Source: GWE2-42-39 sp963662895 (GTDB lineage: Bacteria > Bacteroidota > Bacteroidia > Bacteroidales > Prolixibacteraceae). From it: 64,000 bases of DNA. The notes below the pieces were generated by a model, which searched no databases, was not told the DNA's origin, and saw only the letters and a list, made by a program, of their open reading frames with translations. Position 1 is the stretch's first letter. Each line of letters begins with the position of its first letter. Location of the stretch: the NCBI GenBank assembly GCA_963662895.1, contig OY759981.1, forward strand, positions 3,162,001 through 3,226,000. The letters are read 5' to 3'. Below, piece after piece: positions 27,357 through 36,795 of this stretch. Position numbers and translations under genes: made by a program.

Positions 27357-27700
27357 GTGAAAAAAGATATAATAGAACAGGCATTTGACAAATTTTCGGA
27401 ACAGAAGATTATTGTGATAGAGGATACGATGGTCGATAGTTATTTGTGGAGAAGAGCCGACCGCGTTCCGTTTGAGGCGCCTGTTCCGGTTGTGACTGTT
27501 ACCAAACAGGGAAACTGTTGGGAGGAGTAGTGAATGTCTCAATGAATCTTCATTCGCCGGGGATTATACCTTATTTTAAAGAATTTGTCGCCGGGGGACG
27601 ATTGAGTATTAAGAAAATTGATATGGAAAAGATAGAAGCAGAAGTACTGGTTTGTGAAAAATTGGGGGCAGTGCCTGTCGAAGAAGAGCGAACATACTGA
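27357..27700 (+). pseudogene. Remnant of a heptose-7-phosphate kinase (RfaE1/HldE kinase-domain) gene
   Basis: From the GTG at 27357, one frame reads a typical RfaE1 start: DIIEQAFDKFSEQKIIVIED, then MVDSYLWRRADRVPFEAPVP and VVTVTKQ. It then goes out of frame. The next expected block continues one frame over from 27518 as LGGVVNVSMNLHSPG. Only about 35 further residues follow, ending in LVCEKLGAVPVEEERTY, which resembles the extreme C-terminus of the same family (AGGLVCEKVGVVPV-like). The gene has thus lost roughly 200 internal codons and carries a frameshift. Family alignment is from memory; confidence is good for the N-terminal part and moderate for the C-terminal part. Confidence 0.72.
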
Positions 27701-27790
27701 CTGGGAGAAAACATTTTAAGAAAACCACCCCGTTAATCTTTCGTTCACGATAATTTATCAACAAATTTAAGCATATTCTGCATAAAATAT

Positions 27791-27798
27791 TAACTTTG
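27791..27798 (+). promoter_or_regulatory. Possible -7 box for parA
   Basis: TAACTTTG matches TAnnTTTG, 25 bp upstream of the parA ATG. No clear -33 TTTG accompanies it. Confidence 0.45.
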
Positions 27799-27823
27799 AA
27801 ATTTACCAAAATATCCGTTTCAC

Positions 27824-28624
27824 ATGGGAAAAGTTATTGCGCTTGCAAATCAAAAAGGAGGGGTCGGAAAAACGACCACAGCAATAAATCTTGCAGCCAG
27901 TTTAGCCGTACTTGAATATAAAATTCTGATCATTGATGCTGATCCGCAAGCTAATGCAACGTCGGGGGTCGGGTTTGATGTCAGAAATGTAAAAACAAGT
28001 ATTTACGAGTGTATTGTTGATGATTTGGATCCGCGAAAGATTATTCTTAATACTGATATTAATGGCATGGATCTGATCCCGTCGCATATCGATCTGGTAG
28101 GGGCGGAGATTGAAATGCTCAATCTTCCCAACCGGGAGAAAGTTCTGAAGTATATAATTGAAAAAATCAGGGACGATTATGATTTTATATTTATTGATTG
28201 TTCCCCCTCACTGGGACTGATTACCGTAAATGCACTTACCGCTGCCGATTCCATTATAATTCCGGTACAATGTGAATATTTCGCATTGGAAGGATTGGGT
28301 AAACTTTTAAATACCGTTAAAATTATTCAAACCCGGCTGAATCAGAACCTGGAAATTGAAGGTTTCCTGCTAACGATGTTCGATGCGAGGTTGAATCTGG
28401 CCAATCAGGTATACGAGGAAGTGAAGAAACACTTTCAGGAAATGGTTTTCGAGACAGTTATCCAGAGGAATATCAAACTTAGTGAGGCGCCCAGCTACGG
28501 GAAACCGGTGATTTTGTACGATGCCAATTCAAAAGGTTCACAAAGTTATATGGACCTTGCGCGGGAGATTTTACAAAACAACGAAATGACCAGGATTAAA
28601 AACTCTGAAAAAATCATTGAATAA
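27824..28624 (+). CDS. parA: ParA/Soj-type chromosome partitioning ATPase
   Basis: A 266-residue deviant-Walker ATPase that segregates the origin region with ParB. The P-loop is ANQKGGVGKTTTAINLAASL with the extra signature Lys, followed by IIDADPQANATSG (Walker A') and FIFIDCSPSLGLITVNAL (Walker B region). The short N-terminus without a helix-turn-helix marks the chromosomal Soj type rather than the plasmid type Ia. parB starts 14 bp downstream. No parS-like 16-bp palindrome was noticed in the window. Confidence 0.94.
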   Translation: MGKVIALANQKGGVGKTTTAINLAASLAVLEYKILIIDADPQANATSGVGFDVRNVKTSIYECIVDDLDPRKIILNTDINGMDLIPSHIDLVGAEIEMLNLPNREKVLKYIIEKIRDDYDFIFIDCSPSLGLITVNALTAADSIIIPVQCEYFALEGLGKLLNTVKIIQTRLNQNLEIEGFLLTMFDARLNLANQVYEEVKKHFQEMVFETVIQRNIKLSEAPSYGKPVILYDANSKGSQSYMDLAREILQNNEMTRIKNSEKIIE

Positions 28625-28638
28625 AAGCCTGATAAATC

Positions 28639-29514
28639 ATGGGGAAAAAGAATGTGTTAGGCCGGGGATTAGGTGCATTAATTGACGATGCAGAAAAAAT
28701 AAAGGAACAGGGCTCATCAATCAATGAGATTGGAATTACGAAAATTGTGGCAAATCCGTATCAGCCACGGACTAAATTCGATGAAGAGGCCTTGAAAGAG
28801 CTTTCTGTATCGATTAAAGAAATTGGCATTATCCAGCCGATCACTTTGCGCAAAGTTGAGGAAGACCAATATCAGATTATTGCGGGAGAACGGCGTTTCC
28901 GTGCAGCAAAAATGGCCGGATTGAAAACTATTCCCGCCTTTGTGCGTGTGGCCAATGATGATGGTATGCTTGAAATGTCGCTGGTAGAAAATATTCAGCG
29001 GGAAGATCTTGATGCCATTGAGATAGCCCTGAGCTATCAGCGATTGATCGACGAGTGTAACCTGACACAGGAATCGTTAGGTGAAAGGGTTGGTAAAAAA
29101 CGGTCAACAGTTACCAATTACCTGCGCCTGCTGAAATTACCGGCGGTTATTCAGAAGGGTATTGTGGATAAAACCATCTCAATGGGACATGCCCGTGCCC
29201 TGATCGGGGTGAATGATCCTGAATCGCAGATCATGATTTACGGGCAAATCCTGAAGTATGATTTTTCGGTACGTAAAGTAGAAGAATTTGTACGTAACCT
29301 GAATAACGAAGAAAAAGATAAAAAACAAGATAATCAACCTAAAGTAAAATTCCCGGCCGAATATCAGGATCTGAAGAATCACCTTGCCAAATATTTCAAA
29401 ACAGACATTGATTTCAGTATGAGTACTAAAGGAAAGGGTAAAATCGTTATTCCCTTCAAATCGTCTGAAGAATTAGAGCGTATTTTAGGAATTTTAGATA
29501 AATTAGACGCCTAG
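28639..29514 (+). CDS. parB: ParB/Spo0J chromosome partitioning protein
   Basis: A 291-residue CTP-dependent parS-binding clamp. The CTP/arginine patch contains NPYQPRTKF (about 38-46) and IIAGERRFRAAKMAGL (about 86-101). A helix-turn-helix lies at LTQESLGERVGKKRSTVTNY, and a C-terminal dimerisation segment ends in ILGILDKLDA. A lysine-rich linker (EEKDKKQDNQPKVKF) joins the two. It is second in the parA-parB-DUF5683-mltD order commonly seen in Bacteroidota. Confidence 0.94.
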   Translation: MGKKNVLGRGLGALIDDAEKIKEQGSSINEIGITKIVANPYQPRTKFDEEALKELSVSIKEIGIIQPITLRKVEEDQYQIIAGERRFRAAKMAGLKTIPAFVRVANDDGMLEMSLVENIQREDLDAIEIALSYQRLIDECNLTQESLGERVGKKRSTVTNYLRLLKLPAVIQKGIVDKTISMGHARALIGVNDPESQIMIYGQILKYDFSVRKVEEFVRNLNNEEKDKKQDNQPKVKFPAEYQDLKNHLAKYFKTDIDFSMSTKGKGKIVIPFKSSEELERILGILDKLDA

Positions 29515-29538
29515 TATAAAAGGGAAAAAAATATTATT

Positions 29539-30138
29539 TTGAAATATATCCGGATTTTATTAATTGCGGTATTTGTGGCAGGAATGTATACTTTAGTTGA
29601 AGCCCGGCCAGAAGGGAAAGATACAGTTTTTGTGCATAAAGAAGAAAAAGTACATTCGCCCCGGAAGGCTACTTTATATTCGACTGTGCTTCCGGGTTTG
29701 GGGCAGATTTACAATAAAAAGTACTGGAAACTGCCGATTATTTACGGTGGTTTTGTGGGGTTTGCCATAGCCATCAACTGGAACAACGATCATTATGTGT
29801 TATATAAACAGGCGTATGCCGATATTACTGATTCTGACCCAAAGACCGATTCATATCTGGATATTGAAGCCGTAAAGTATTATGATATGGATAATAGTAA
29901 AGATGTTATCGAATTTGCCGAGAAATTGAAGGAAGCCAAAGATGGTGCCCGCAGGTACCGGGATTTAAATATTATTTTTACGGCGGCATTTTATGCCCTT
30001 AATATTCTGGATGCCAGTGTGGATGCACATTTTTTTAATTTCGATATTAGTGATGACCTGTCAATGAACTGGGTTCCGGGTCCTATGTATTGTCTGAACC
30101 AAAAAATGATAGGAGTACGTTGCCGCATAACTTTTTAA
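29539..30138 (+). CDS. DUF5683-type membrane-associated protein
   Basis: A 199-residue protein beginning at TTG (29539) 24 bp after parB. The N-terminus is a signal peptide or signal anchor (YIRILLIAVFVAGMYTLVEA). The mature part has the DUF5683 hallmark STVLPGLGQIYNKKYWKLPI, which resembles TM2-like motifs, a hydrophobic helix (IIYGGFVGFAIAINW) and NILDASVDAHFFNFDIS near the end. The function is unknown. Its constant place between parB and an LysM transglycosylase suggests an envelope role linked to growth or division. Confidence 0.8.
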   Translation: MKYIRILLIAVFVAGMYTLVEARPEGKDTVFVHKEEKVHSPRKATLYSTVLPGLGQIYNKKYWKLPIIYGGFVGFAIAINWNNDHYVLYKQAYADITDSDPKTDSYLDIEAVKYYDMDNSKDVIEFAEKLKEAKDGARRYRDLNIIFTAAFYALNILDASVDAHFFNFDISDDLSMNWVPGPMYCLNQKMIGVRCRITF

Positions 30139-30153
30139 CCAAGATTTGAATAG

Positions 30154-31767
30154 ATGATGAGACTGATTACCGTTGTACTGATAACATTCGTCACCAATAC
30201 TTTTTTTTCTTTTGTATCAGGAAAGGATAGTTTACGCCAAATGCGTACCATACAAATAACATCAATTGATACCATTAAAGGGTATGAAAAATATTATGCT
30301 TTGCCAGATGAAGACCTGAATGATTTATTTGCTGCTCAAATCGACAGCATGGTGAATTCGTGGTATGTGCAAAATGCGTTTATTATAGATAGTGTCGAGA
30401 TTACCGATGCTGATACCCATAGTCTGTTGCCCGATTCGGTATATGTACAACGCCTTCAGAATATTGATTCTTATATCGACCTGTCGTACAACCAGACCGT
30501 TAAAAATTTTATTGCGCTTTATACAGTGAAACGCAGGAAGCAGGTTGAAATAATGCTTGGCCTTGCCAATTATTATTTCCCGATTTTCGAGGAGGCGCTT
30601 GATAAATATAACCTGCCGATGGAACTGAAGTACCTCCCAATCATTGAGTCGGCCCTGAATCCGGCCATTCGTTCACGTGCCAATGCTGTAGGTCTGTGGC
30701 AGTTTATGTACGGAACGGGCAGGATGTATAAGCTCGCAATCAATACTTTTGTCGATGAACGCTGCGATCCGGTAAAAGCGACCGACGCTGCTGTAAAATA
30801 TCTGCGCGACTTGTACCGGATTTACCAGGACTGGCATTTGGTTATTGCAGCGTACAACTGTGGCCCGGGCAATGTGAATAAGGCTATCCGCCGTTCGGGA
30901 GGGGCACGCGATTACTGGACGATTTATTATCGCTTGCCCCGTGAAACCCGGGGATATGTACCTGCATTTATTGCTGCTGCTTATGTTATGGAGAATTATC
31001 AGAATCATAACATCCAGCCACGATATCCCGATTTCCCGATTGTTACAGATACAATGAAGATTAATGACCTGCTTCATTTTAAACAGGTTTCAGAAATATT
31101 AAATATTCCCATTGAGGAACTCCGGGTGCTCAATCCTCAATACCGGAGGGATATTATCCCGGCTAAAAAGGATAAGCCTTATATCCTGAAAATTCCAATT
31201 GAACAGGTAACCGCTTTTATAGATAATGAGCAGGAAATTTTTAACCATAAACGCGGAGAGTTTTTCCCCAATAACAGCATTGTCACACCCAAAAGCAGGA
31301 ATTTTTACCACACAGTTGATATCAAAGGCATGGATAAACTGTATTATACTGTAAAATCAGGAGATAATCTCGGTTATATTGCAGAATGGTATAAGGTTCG
31401 CTTATCGGATTTACGCTATTGGAACAATGTTCATCGGAACCTGATCAGGGGCGGACAGAAACTGGTGATTTATAAGCCTAAAGGGTCCGCAAAAACGTAT
31501 GCGAACATCAACTCGATGAGTTTTGCTGAAAAACAACGTTTTACAGGAAGAAACAGAAAACCGGTAACCCTGTCGTCCAGTACCCCGGTAACCAGTTACA
31601 GTGATTCAGAATATGAATATTATACGGTACGCAGAGGCGATAATTTGTATGATATTGCCCGCCGGTACCCGGGAATCTCGAATAAAGATATTATCAAAGT
31701 AAACGGGCTGAATAAGTCAGGGCATATTTTCCCCGGACAAAAACTGAAAATTCCCAGAAAGGGGTAA
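30154..31767 (+). CDS. mltD: LysM-containing lytic transglycosylase (MltD-like)
   Basis: A 537-residue exported murein transglycosylase. A signal peptide (ITVVLITFVTNTFFSFVSG) is followed by a helical region. The SLT domain lies at about residues 145-290, with catalytic Glu in YLPIIESALNPAIRS and then ANAVGLWQFMYGTGRMY. Further on are AAYNCGPGNVNKAIRRSG and two LysM peptidoglycan-binding repeats (YYTVKSGDNLGYIAEWY and YYTVRRGDNLYDIARRYP) near the C-terminus. It is 15 bp downstream of the DUF5683 gene and just ahead of the SGNH/MBOAT pair, which may modify the same polymer. Confidence 0.93.
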   Translation: MMRLITVVLITFVTNTFFSFVSGKDSLRQMRTIQITSIDTIKGYEKYYALPDEDLNDLFAAQIDSMVNSWYVQNAFIIDSVEITDADTHSLLPDSVYVQRLQNIDSYIDLSYNQTVKNFIALYTVKRRKQVEIMLGLANYYFPIFEEALDKYNLPMELKYLPIIESALNPAIRSRANAVGLWQFMYGTGRMYKLAINTFVDERCDPVKATDAAVKYLRDLYRIYQDWHLVIAAYNCGPGNVNKAIRRSGGARDYWTIYYRLPRETRGYVPAFIAAAYVMENYQNHNIQPRYPDFPIVTDTMKINDLLHFKQVSEILNIPIEELRVLNPQYRRDIIPAKKDKPYILKIPIEQVTAFIDNEQEIFNHKRGEFFPNNSIVTPKSRNFYHTVDIKGMDKLYYTVKSGDNLGYIAEWYKVRLSDLRYWNNVHRNLIRGGQKLVIYKPKGSAKTYANINSMSFAEKQRFTGRNRKPVTLSSSTPVTSYSDSEYEYYTVRRGDNLYDIARRYPGISNKDIIKVNGLNKSGHIFPGQKLKIPRKG

Positions 31768-31837
31768 CAAGCAAGGTAATTTATTGAAATTACGAAACAT
31801 TTTTTTAGCTTTACTTCTAAAGGTAAAAGTGAGAAAA

Positions 31838-33190
31838 ATGAAACCATTCCAGGCATTTCTGTATATTCTGATTATATTAAGTGGTTTCCTGTTGGTTTCT
31901 TATTTTTTTTCGAAGACCGGGCCTTCGCTGGTTTCTACAAATGAAGTTAAGGATAATCGTATTTTAACCAAACAAATTGTTCTTTTAGATTCTTTAAAAA
32001 TTGAACTTAGGGATACTGTTCCGTTAAAAATAACCCCGGTTAAGACAGAAAAATCCGGCATACAGTTTCTGTCCGGCGATTCTGTGTTTTTCGATTCATT
32101 TTTCAGTAAATTAAAAAATCAGGAGGCTTATCATGCCCCGCTCCGTATCATGTATTTCGGTGACTCGCAGATTGAAGGCGATCGTATAACATCGGCTATC
32201 CGTAAACAATTTCAGCAAAAATTCGGAGGCGCCGGAATTGGATTTGTTCCGCCTGAGCCTTTGTATAACCTCACCCACTCGTTTTCTATCAAACAGTCTG
32301 AAAACTGGCAACATTTTTCAGTGCTCGACCGTAACGACACTTTGATAAACCGTTCACTGGTTTTTAAGGAAGCAATCCTTCCTTCTCATCAGAAAGGATG
32401 GTTCAAAATAAAGCAGGTCAGGAACAAAAAAAATAAAGCAGATTATTCCCAATTGAAAATGTTTTACTGCTCGCGAGGTGGGTTTACTGTGACTGTAAAA
32501 GAAGGCGGAACGCTTATTTATAAAGGGGAAGTGAGCGGAACAGCAAAAATAAAGGCGCTGAATTTTAATTTCACTTATACCCCTGCCAGTATTGAATTGT
32601 ATTTTCAGTCAACCGACAGCCTCGAAGTTTTTAATTTTTCGCTGGAAAAACAAACAGGTGTACTGGTTGATAATATTGCCTTGCGCGGCTTTTCGTTTCC
32701 TCCCTTTTCCTCGTCCGACCAACAGGCCATGAGGGAGACTATATGCCTGATCAATCCGGGTTTGTGTGTATTTCACTTTGGGGTAAATCTCGCCCCCTGG
32801 TATCGCGAAGATTATAATTATTACCGGATACGTCTGGTCAGGGAAATCAGACGGGTGCAGCAATTGATGCCCGGGGTTCCTGTTTTGATAGTCGGAATTT
32901 CGGACATGGCAAAAAAAGAAAAAGGGGCAATGGTGTCGTATCCGAACATTAAAGCTATTAAAGAGGCTCAACAGGAAGCCGCCCGGATATGTAACTGTTC
33001 GTTTTGGGATCTGGAAAAATTTATGGGAGGCCCCGGTTCGATGATCCGGTGGGTGAATGCAGAACCTCGGTTGGGACAAAAGGATTATATCCATTTTACA
33101 AGGGAAGGCACTGAAAAAATCGGGAACTGCTTATCGAACTTAATTTTGGATGAATATGAGAAATATTTAAAAGCAGGTTTGGTCGAATGA
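31838..33190 (+). CDS. SGNH/GDSL-type periplasmic acyltransferase or esterase
   Basis: A 450-residue protein. ATG at 31838 (MKPFQAFLYILIILSGFLLV) is chosen over an in-frame TTG at 31784 because it starts a clean membrane anchor/signal. The SGNH block I, IMYFGDSQIEGDRIT, supplies the nucleophile Ser. A Gly block may lie in KVREG/FTVTVKEGG, and block V DYIHFTREGTEKIG gives the Asp and His. It overlaps the MBOAT gene by the 4 bp ATGA, which indicates tight coupling. Such pairs O-acetylate alginate, cellulose, other glycans or peptidoglycan. Which polymer applies here is unknown. Confidence 0.8.
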   Translation: MKPFQAFLYILIILSGFLLVSYFFSKTGPSLVSTNEVKDNRILTKQIVLLDSLKIELRDTVPLKITPVKTEKSGIQFLSGDSVFFDSFFSKLKNQEAYHAPLRIMYFGDSQIEGDRITSAIRKQFQQKFGGAGIGFVPPEPLYNLTHSFSIKQSENWQHFSVLDRNDTLINRSLVFKEAILPSHQKGWFKIKQVRNKKNKADYSQLKMFYCSRGGFTVTVKEGGTLIYKGEVSGTAKIKALNFNFTYTPASIELYFQSTDSLEVFNFSLEKQTGVLVDNIALRGFSFPPFSSSDQQAMRETICLINPGLCVFHFGVNLAPWYREDYNYYRIRLVREIRRVQQLMPGVPVLIVGISDMAKKEKGAMVSYPNIKAIKEAQQEAARICNCSFWDLEKFMGGPGSMIRWVNAEPRLGQKDYIHFTREGTEKIGNCLSNLILDEYEKYLKAGLVE

Positions 33191-34704
33191 ATATCTTTGA
33201 AAATATATGGCCCGATTGGTTTTTGTATTCCGGGAACGATCCGATGTTTTATACCAGTCTTTTGTTCTGGATATTCTTTACGGCTTTTCTTGGAATTTAT
33301 TCGCTGGTATTTTCAAAAATGAAAATCCGTAACAGTTACCTGCTGATCATCAGTTTGTTTTTCTATTTTAAGATTAATGGTTTTTATTTCCTGCTTTTGT
33401 TGTTCTCCTGCCTGCTGAATTATTCTTCAGGAGTAATAATTGAAAAAAGCAGGTGGAAAAAAACGGTGCTTGGCATTGCTGTTGCCGTGAACCTTTTGTT
33501 TCTTGGGTTTTATAAATATGCCATTTTTATTACCGAAACAGTCAATCAGATAGTTGAAACCCATTTCAGGGCAATAAACTGGTTTACTTATCTGCAGAAT
33601 GAAGTTGCCGGGAAATCAGACGATATTTATTCCATTATTTTGCCTATTGGCATTTCCTTTTATACTTTTCAGGCTATCAGTTATTTGGTCGATGTATACC
33701 GGAAACAGGTGACGGCTGTTCGTAACTTTTTTGATTTTAGTTTTTACCTGAGTTTTTTCCCGCAGCTTGTTGCCGGTCCGATAGTGCGTGCTTCGTATTT
33801 TATTCCGCAGCTTTACAGGAAATATCATCTAAGCAGGCAGGAATTCAGTCATTCTGTTTATTTAATACTGAAAGGTCTTTTTAAAAAAATGGTGATTGCT
33901 GATTTTTTGGCTGTTAATTTTATCGACCGTGTTTTTGATGCGCCACTTTCCTATTCGGGCCTTGAAAACCTCTTGGCTTTGTATTCGTATGCCATCCAGA
34001 TTTATTGTGATTTTTCAGGTTATACCGATATTGCAATCGGGCTGGCTTTAATATTCGGGTTTAAAATTCCGGTCAACTTTAATGCACCGTACCAGGCCAC
34101 CAGCCTGACAGATTTTTGGCATCGCTGGCATATTTCCCTTTCGCTCTGGCTGAGAGATTATTTATATATTCCGTTGGGAGGAAACCGGAAAGGAAAGCCG
34201 AGGATGTACCTGAATTTACTTATCACGATGGTGTTGGGAGGCTTATGGCACGGCGCTAATTTAAGGTTCATCATTTGGGGAGCTATTCACGGGATCGCTT
34301 TATCTGTCGAAAAGCTGTTCCGGCAACTGGTTTCTTTTAGGAAAAAAGGAAGTGTCATGCTCCGTCTGATCTCTGTTTTTTTTATTTTTCAGGTGGTAAG
34401 TTTTGCCTGGGTCTTTTTCCGGCTCGAAAGCAACGATAAGGTAAAACAGTTTTTCTATCAGTTGGGAAACCATTTTATACCACAGACTAGTCTCAGCGAC
34501 TGGGCTGCCTATGGAAATGTATTGCTGGTTTTTGGGATCGGCCTGTTGCTGATCTGGACGCCCTTCAGGATAAAAGAAAAAATAAGGGGGAATTTTATTG
34601 CTTCCCCCATCATTTTTCAAATTTTATGGTCAGTTGTACTTCTGGTATTGATTTCCCTCGTTTCCCAAAGTTCTATGCAACCGTTTATTTATTTCCGGTT
34701 TTAA
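33187..34704 (+). CDS. MBOAT-family membrane O-acyltransferase (AlgI/DltB/PatA-like)
   Basis: A 505-residue integral membrane protein with many hydrophobic helices that passes acyl groups across the inner membrane. Family landmarks are PIGISFYTFQAISYLVDVYR, FFPQLVAGPIVRASYFIPQL, YCDFSGYTDIAIGLALIFG, FWHRWHISLSLWLRDYLYIP, and LGGLWHGANLRFIIWGAIHG with the catalytic His. It is translationally coupled (ATGA) to the SGNH gene, its likely periplasmic partner. Its stop overlaps by 4 bp the stop region of the convergent dsbD. Confidence 0.92.
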   Translation: MNIFENIWPDWFLYSGNDPMFYTSLLFWIFFTAFLGIYSLVFSKMKIRNSYLLIISLFFYFKINGFYFLLLLFSCLLNYSSGVIIEKSRWKKTVLGIAVAVNLLFLGFYKYAIFITETVNQIVETHFRAINWFTYLQNEVAGKSDDIYSIILPIGISFYTFQAISYLVDVYRKQVTAVRNFFDFSFYLSFFPQLVAGPIVRASYFIPQLYRKYHLSRQEFSHSVYLILKGLFKKMVIADFLAVNFIDRVFDAPLSYSGLENLLALYSYAIQIYCDFSGYTDIAIGLALIFGFKIPVNFNAPYQATSLTDFWHRWHISLSLWLRDYLYIPLGGNRKGKPRMYLNLLITMVLGGLWHGANLRFIIWGAIHGIALSVEKLFRQLVSFRKKGSVMLRLISVFFIFQVVSFAWVFFRLESNDKVKQFFYQLGNHFIPQTSLSDWAAYGNVLLVFGIGLLLIWTPFRIKEKIRGNFIASPIIFQILWSVVLLVLISLVSQSSMQPFIYFRF

Positions 34705-36638
34705 TTGACCCCTTCCCGGATAAAATTTTTGAATTCTTCGGGGTCAAATGTTACACCAAGTGTTTTCTGTGTACCGTTGGGTTCAATGATTGCATGAAAA
34801 GGAATACTGTTGGTCTGGTATCTGCTGATCAGAATATCGAGGTTTTTCTTGCCAAGCGTGTTTTTTTCCTTGCCATCCTGTTTCGAGATGTACCATTCAT
34901 TTTGGGGTAGTTTGGTCCGGTCATCGGTATATAACCCAATGACCACGTATTTTTCGCTGAGCAATTTCAATACTTCAGGGTCGGTCCAGACTGAAGATTC
35001 CATTTTTTTACAGTTTGCACAGGCATGTCCCTTAAAAACAACAAATGCCGGTTTGCCCTGTTCCTTGGCACAGTCCATTCCCTGATCGAAATCGAAATAA
35101 CCGGAAATTCCCTGGGGAAGATGCAATACATCGGCATATTTAGCCGGGCCGCAAAGTTCCTGCCGGGAAGCAGTTTGTTCCGTTATCGCCCCGTTTGTTG
35201 CCATAGAATGTTGTGATGGCGGCGGGATCATGGCCGAGATGCTGTTGAGCGGGGCACCGAATAAGCCGGTAAACAGATAAATGGTGAAACTGAAAGTTAC
35301 AATTGCAAGTAACAAACGCCCAACGCTGATGTATGGCAAATCACTGTCGTGCGATAATTTGATTTTCCCGAGGAAATACATTCCCAGCAAAAAGAATAAT
35401 ACTACCCAGATGGACAGATAAGTTTCACGGCTGATCAGGTTCAGTCCGTAAACCTGGTCGATATTGCTAAGGAACTTCATACTAAAAGCCATCAGGATAA
35501 ATGCAAATACTACTTTAACTGCATTGAGCCAACCTCCCGATTTGGGCAGCTTTTTCATTGCCGAAGGGAATATTGCCAGCAACGTGAAAGGCAGTGCAAA
35601 GGCAAGGCCAAAAGCAAACATACCCAGCATCGGGCGTAGTCCTCCGGCCTGTACTGCCTGGATAATCAATGCCCCGATAAACGGGCCGGTACACGAAAAT
35701 GAAACAATAACTGTTGTCAGCGCCATGAAAAAGGCCCCGATAAAACCGCCTTTGTCGGCTTTTGCATCGGTTTTGTTAACCAGACTACTGGGCAGTACGA
35801 TCTCGAATGCCCCGAAAAAAGAAAGGGCAAAAACCAGGAACAGTAAAAAGAAGATGGTGTTGGGGATCCAGTGGGTACTTAGGATATTACCTGCGTTGGG
35901 GCCGAATATGCCAAAAGAGAACAAAGCTCCTAACAATGTGTAGATGAAAACAATCGACAGGCCAAAGAAGATTCCGGTTGAGATCGTTTTTTTACGGTTA
36001 TCGCTTCCCCTCATAAAAAATGAAACGGTCATCGGTATCATTGGAAATACGCAGGGAGTGACAACTGCAGCCAAACCTGCTGCCAGTGAGATCAACAGGA
36101 AGAGCCACAATCCCTGGTTTGTTCCGGATTTTTCGTTGTCTGCCGAAGTTGTTTGGCCTGCAATAATTTTGGTCTGTTTATCTGCATTGAGTATGAAACT
36201 GAATTCAGCCTCGTTCGGGGGCAGACAGTTTTCATCGTTGCAGCCCATAAATTCGACATACCCTTTTATTTCGAGCGGTTTATCGGTATTGAGTTTCACT
36301 TTTTGTTTGATTACAACCTGATTGCTGAAATACCTTAGAGTCATTTGAAAGGTTTCGTCGAAGTGTTCTTCAGCTTCGGGAATACTGGCTATTCCGCCAG
36401 CAAATTCGAATAAAGTGGAATCTTCATAATGAATAGAAGTTGGAATGGGGCCGCCTTCAGGAAGCCTCACATCGTAAAGGTGCCATCCCTTTTCGATCCT
36501 TGCTATAAATTGAAGTTCTGTTTCATTTCCGTTTTGTTTCGATTCGAAAGACCATTTTATAGGCTCAATCATTTGTGCCGAAAGGCTAAAAGAGAGAAGA
36601 ATCAAGGCATAAGTCAGCAAGAATTTGTTTGTCCTCAT
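34701..36638 (-). CDS. dsbD: Thiol:disulfide interchange protein DsbD
   Basis: A 645-residue electron conduit carrying reducing power from cytoplasmic thioredoxin to the periplasm. After a signal peptide (FLLTYALILLSFSLSAQ) residues about 22-150 form the DsbD alpha-like domain, with a Cys pair in MGCNDENCLPP. Eight or so membrane helices follow, including VVTPCVFPMIPMTVSFF and VSFSCTGPFIGALI, whose Cys are the usual transmembrane pair. The C-terminal thioredoxin-like domain has the active site KGHACANCKKMESSVW. All three redox modules are intact. It is convergent with the MBOAT gene. Confidence 0.92.
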   Translation of the reverse strand: MRTNKFLLTYALILLSFSLSAQMIEPIKWSFESKQNGNETELQFIARIEKGWHLYDVRLPEGGPIPTSIHYEDSTLFEFAGGIASIPEAEEHFDETFQMTLRYFSNQVVIKQKVKLNTDKPLEIKGYVEFMGCNDENCLPPNEAEFSFILNADKQTKIIAGQTTSADNEKSGTNQGLWLFLLISLAAGLAAVVTPCVFPMIPMTVSFFMRGSDNRKKTISTGIFFGLSIVFIYTLLGALFSFGIFGPNAGNILSTHWIPNTIFFLLFLVFALSFFGAFEIVLPSSLVNKTDAKADKGGFIGAFFMALTTVIVSFSCTGPFIGALIIQAVQAGGLRPMLGMFAFGLAFALPFTLLAIFPSAMKKLPKSGGWLNAVKVVFAFILMAFSMKFLSNIDQVYGLNLISRETYLSIWVVLFFLLGMYFLGKIKLSHDSDLPYISVGRLLLAIVTFSFTIYLFTGLFGAPLNSISAMIPPPSQHSMATNGAITEQTASRQELCGPAKYADVLHLPQGISGYFDFDQGMDCAKEQGKPAFVVFKGHACANCKKMESSVWTDPEVLKLLSEKYVVIGLYTDDRTKLPQNEWYISKQDGKEKNTLGKKNLDILISRYQTNSIPFHAIIEPNGTQKTLGVTFDPEEFKNFIREGVN

Positions 36639-36759
36639 TTTCTATATTTCAGAATTAAAAAAAATGGTTTTACATTATTGTCTAAAAGTAACAGTTGAAA
36701 ATAAAAAAAGGTTGAAAAATACCGGATTTTTGTCAGCAAAAGGGAGAGGTGAAAAATAA

Positions 36760-36786
36760 AAAATCCCGGTGATAAACCGGGATTTT
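36760..36786 (-). terminator. Rho-independent terminator downstream of rng
   Basis: AAAATCCCGG (36760-36769) pairs perfectly with CCGGGATTTT (36777-36786) around a 7-base loop, with a following T-rich stretch on the minus strand. It lies 10 bp past the rng stop codon. Confidence 0.85.
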
Positions 36787-36795
36787 AAATTGAAA

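Noticed and set aside
35464..35943. A 159-codon plus-strand frame inside dsbD
   Set aside because: It lies antisense to the well-conserved membrane part of DsbD and has the biased composition of a shadow frame.
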